64,000 bases of DNA, from assembly GCA_009829735.1 (NCBI GenBank), contig CM020619.1, positions 27,182,063 through 27,246,062 on the forward strand. The letters are read 5' to 3'. Positions 63,002-64,000 of the stretch are shown one piece after another (within the stretch, counting starts at the first letter, position 1; every line of letters starts with the position of its first letter). This DNA comes from Pyropia yezoensis (lineage: Eukaryota; Rhodophyta; Bangiophyceae; Bangiales; Bangiaceae). The notes beneath the pieces were generated by a model. That model was given only the letters and a program-made list of their open reading frames with translations. It was not told the DNA's origin and did no database searches. A program made the translations under genes and the position numbers.

Positions 63002-64000
63002 GCCGGGTGGGTCCGCGCCGGGGCGTGGGCAGCAATGCGGCGATCCAGGCCCACGGACAGGGCCCTGGCGGGCAAAAGGCAACACCCCCACAAGAGCACC
63101 CCGCTCGCGGGCGCGTGGCGCAGTTCCAGTCGGTTCCTCACGGCGGGCCGTCCACGAGAGACCTGCTTGTGTGGCATGGTGAGGAAAAGGAAGGGAACCC
63201 GTCGAAAGGGGCGTTTCCGTAACGTCTGGTCGGTGAGGGGAATTGCCTGGCCAGGGGGAGGGCGAAAGTGTCTCGCACGGCGCTGGGCGGGCGCAGCCTG
63301 CTGGCCCTCTTTGCAGGGAGATGCCCGGCGCCCAATTGCACACACGTGGCGTGCGAGAACCGTGGCACGAGCCGTGAGCGGGTGGGCAACACACACCCCC
63401 CCTGGAAAATAGCTTGCCCAGTGTCCTTCGTCGCCGCCGTGGCGATGCGGGGCCCCACCCGGGGGGGGGGGGGGCACGCAACGCTCGGTGGCTGAGGGGC
63501 CAGCGCGACTTGCTCGCACTGCCCAACGTGCCCAGCGCGCCTGCTACGCGCGGTCAACAGCCGTGCGACAGGCGATGACCTCGCATCAAGCCCGACCGCC
63601 ACGACCGTCGCGTTCGGCGCCCCCACGTGCAGGCCCGCGTTCGTCCACGAAAGTGGGGGGGACTTGGGCGGTTGGGGTCCAGCGCACTGTCCCCGCGTGC
63701 CCCACGTTTGTAAGCGGCGCATGGGCGATTTCGGGTCTGCGTCGCCGGTGTCTCTTCCCCCGCCTCGGCCGACCAGCACCCTCCCTGCCAACCCTCTCCT
63801 TCCCTCTACTTCAACGTCAGTGGCAACACCTCTTCTGGCGGCTTCCGGGGGCCTCTTCCCCGGTGTCTCCCCTTCCCCCTCGCGACTAATACTCCCCCCC
63901 TCCCCCCTCCCGCGCCATTCCGCCCACGAACGCCGCGTTGCTGCTAACCCCTGTGTCTGGGTTTTTCCACCCCTGCCTGGTGGCGGCGCGCTTGCGCTGC
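63002..64000. other. flank of element B, nothing recognised
   Basis: Host sequence continuing from 53613 across the insertion. It is GC-rich, with a G run at 63462-63472 and Pro/Arg/Ala-rich frames on both strands (the longest on minus, 63138-63791). No domain was recognised. Confidence 0.5.

Noticed and set aside
1..64000. CRISPR arrays, rRNA genes and tRNA genes
   Set aside because: No direct-repeat/spacer pattern, no rRNA-like conserved core and no cloverleaf with a GGTTCGA-type arm was seen on either strand.

Overview
The window looks like nuclear DNA of a very GC-rich, intron-poor eukaryotic alga. A bangiophyte red alga (Porphyra/Pyropia type) is the best guess: the DNA is extremely GC-rich with long poly-C runs, the two best host genes each read as one exon, and the mobile elements are eukaryotic (PIF/Harbinger, Tc1/mariner, Ty3/gypsy, Fanzor-like). 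No rRNA or tRNA was recognised and nothing suggests a prokaryote. The species call is an inference.

Layout. 1-363 is a CCGTGA-type hexanucleotide array. 364-7820 is GC-rich low-complexity DNA with one possible gene (4806-6302) containing four 150-bp repeats. 7824-14176 is a complete PIF/Harbinger transposon: inverted termini, a TAA target duplication, a DDE transposase and a convergent SAP-domain protein gene. 15801-17142 is a complete Tc1/mariner element with a DD34E transposase. 19131-20630 is a host gene for a four-finger C2H2 zinc-finger protein. 23398-27693 is a cluster of non-autonomous inverted-repeat elements, including two tandem 115-bp MITEs. 28370-31841 (minus) is a decayed Fanzor-like (TnpB-related) gene. 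31842-41559 is a decayed Ty3/gypsy element (element A) whose 5' LTR is rearranged into a foldback and which carries a 605-bp DNA transposon. 41830-42688 is a broken fragment of an ATR-like kinase FAT domain. 43092-49553 is a 6.5-kb palindrome with 2.46-kb arms that look nearly identical. 50426-51958 (minus) is a host gene of the SDR39U1/YfcH family. 53619-62996 is an apparently intact Ty3/gypsy element (element B) with LTRs that look identical, a GGGCG target duplication, open gag and pol frames and a long antisense ORF.

How the parts relate. Elements A and B are diverged members of one Ty3/gypsy family. Each has gag and pol on the plus strand and, between pol and the 3' LTR, a long reading frame on the opposite strand. 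That antisense protein differs between A and B mostly by conservative changes, and copy A has a TATA box placed to drive it, so it is probably a real gene of the family with unknown function. B looks young and A is dead. The Fanzor-like gene has the RuvC-like motifs and a split zinc ribbon of that nuclease family, but has a stop codon inside the second CxxC, a Lys where the family has a catalytic Glu, and at least two frame changes.

Limits: identities were judged by eye and nothing was searched. Many long open frames here are products of GC-rich composition and are left out.
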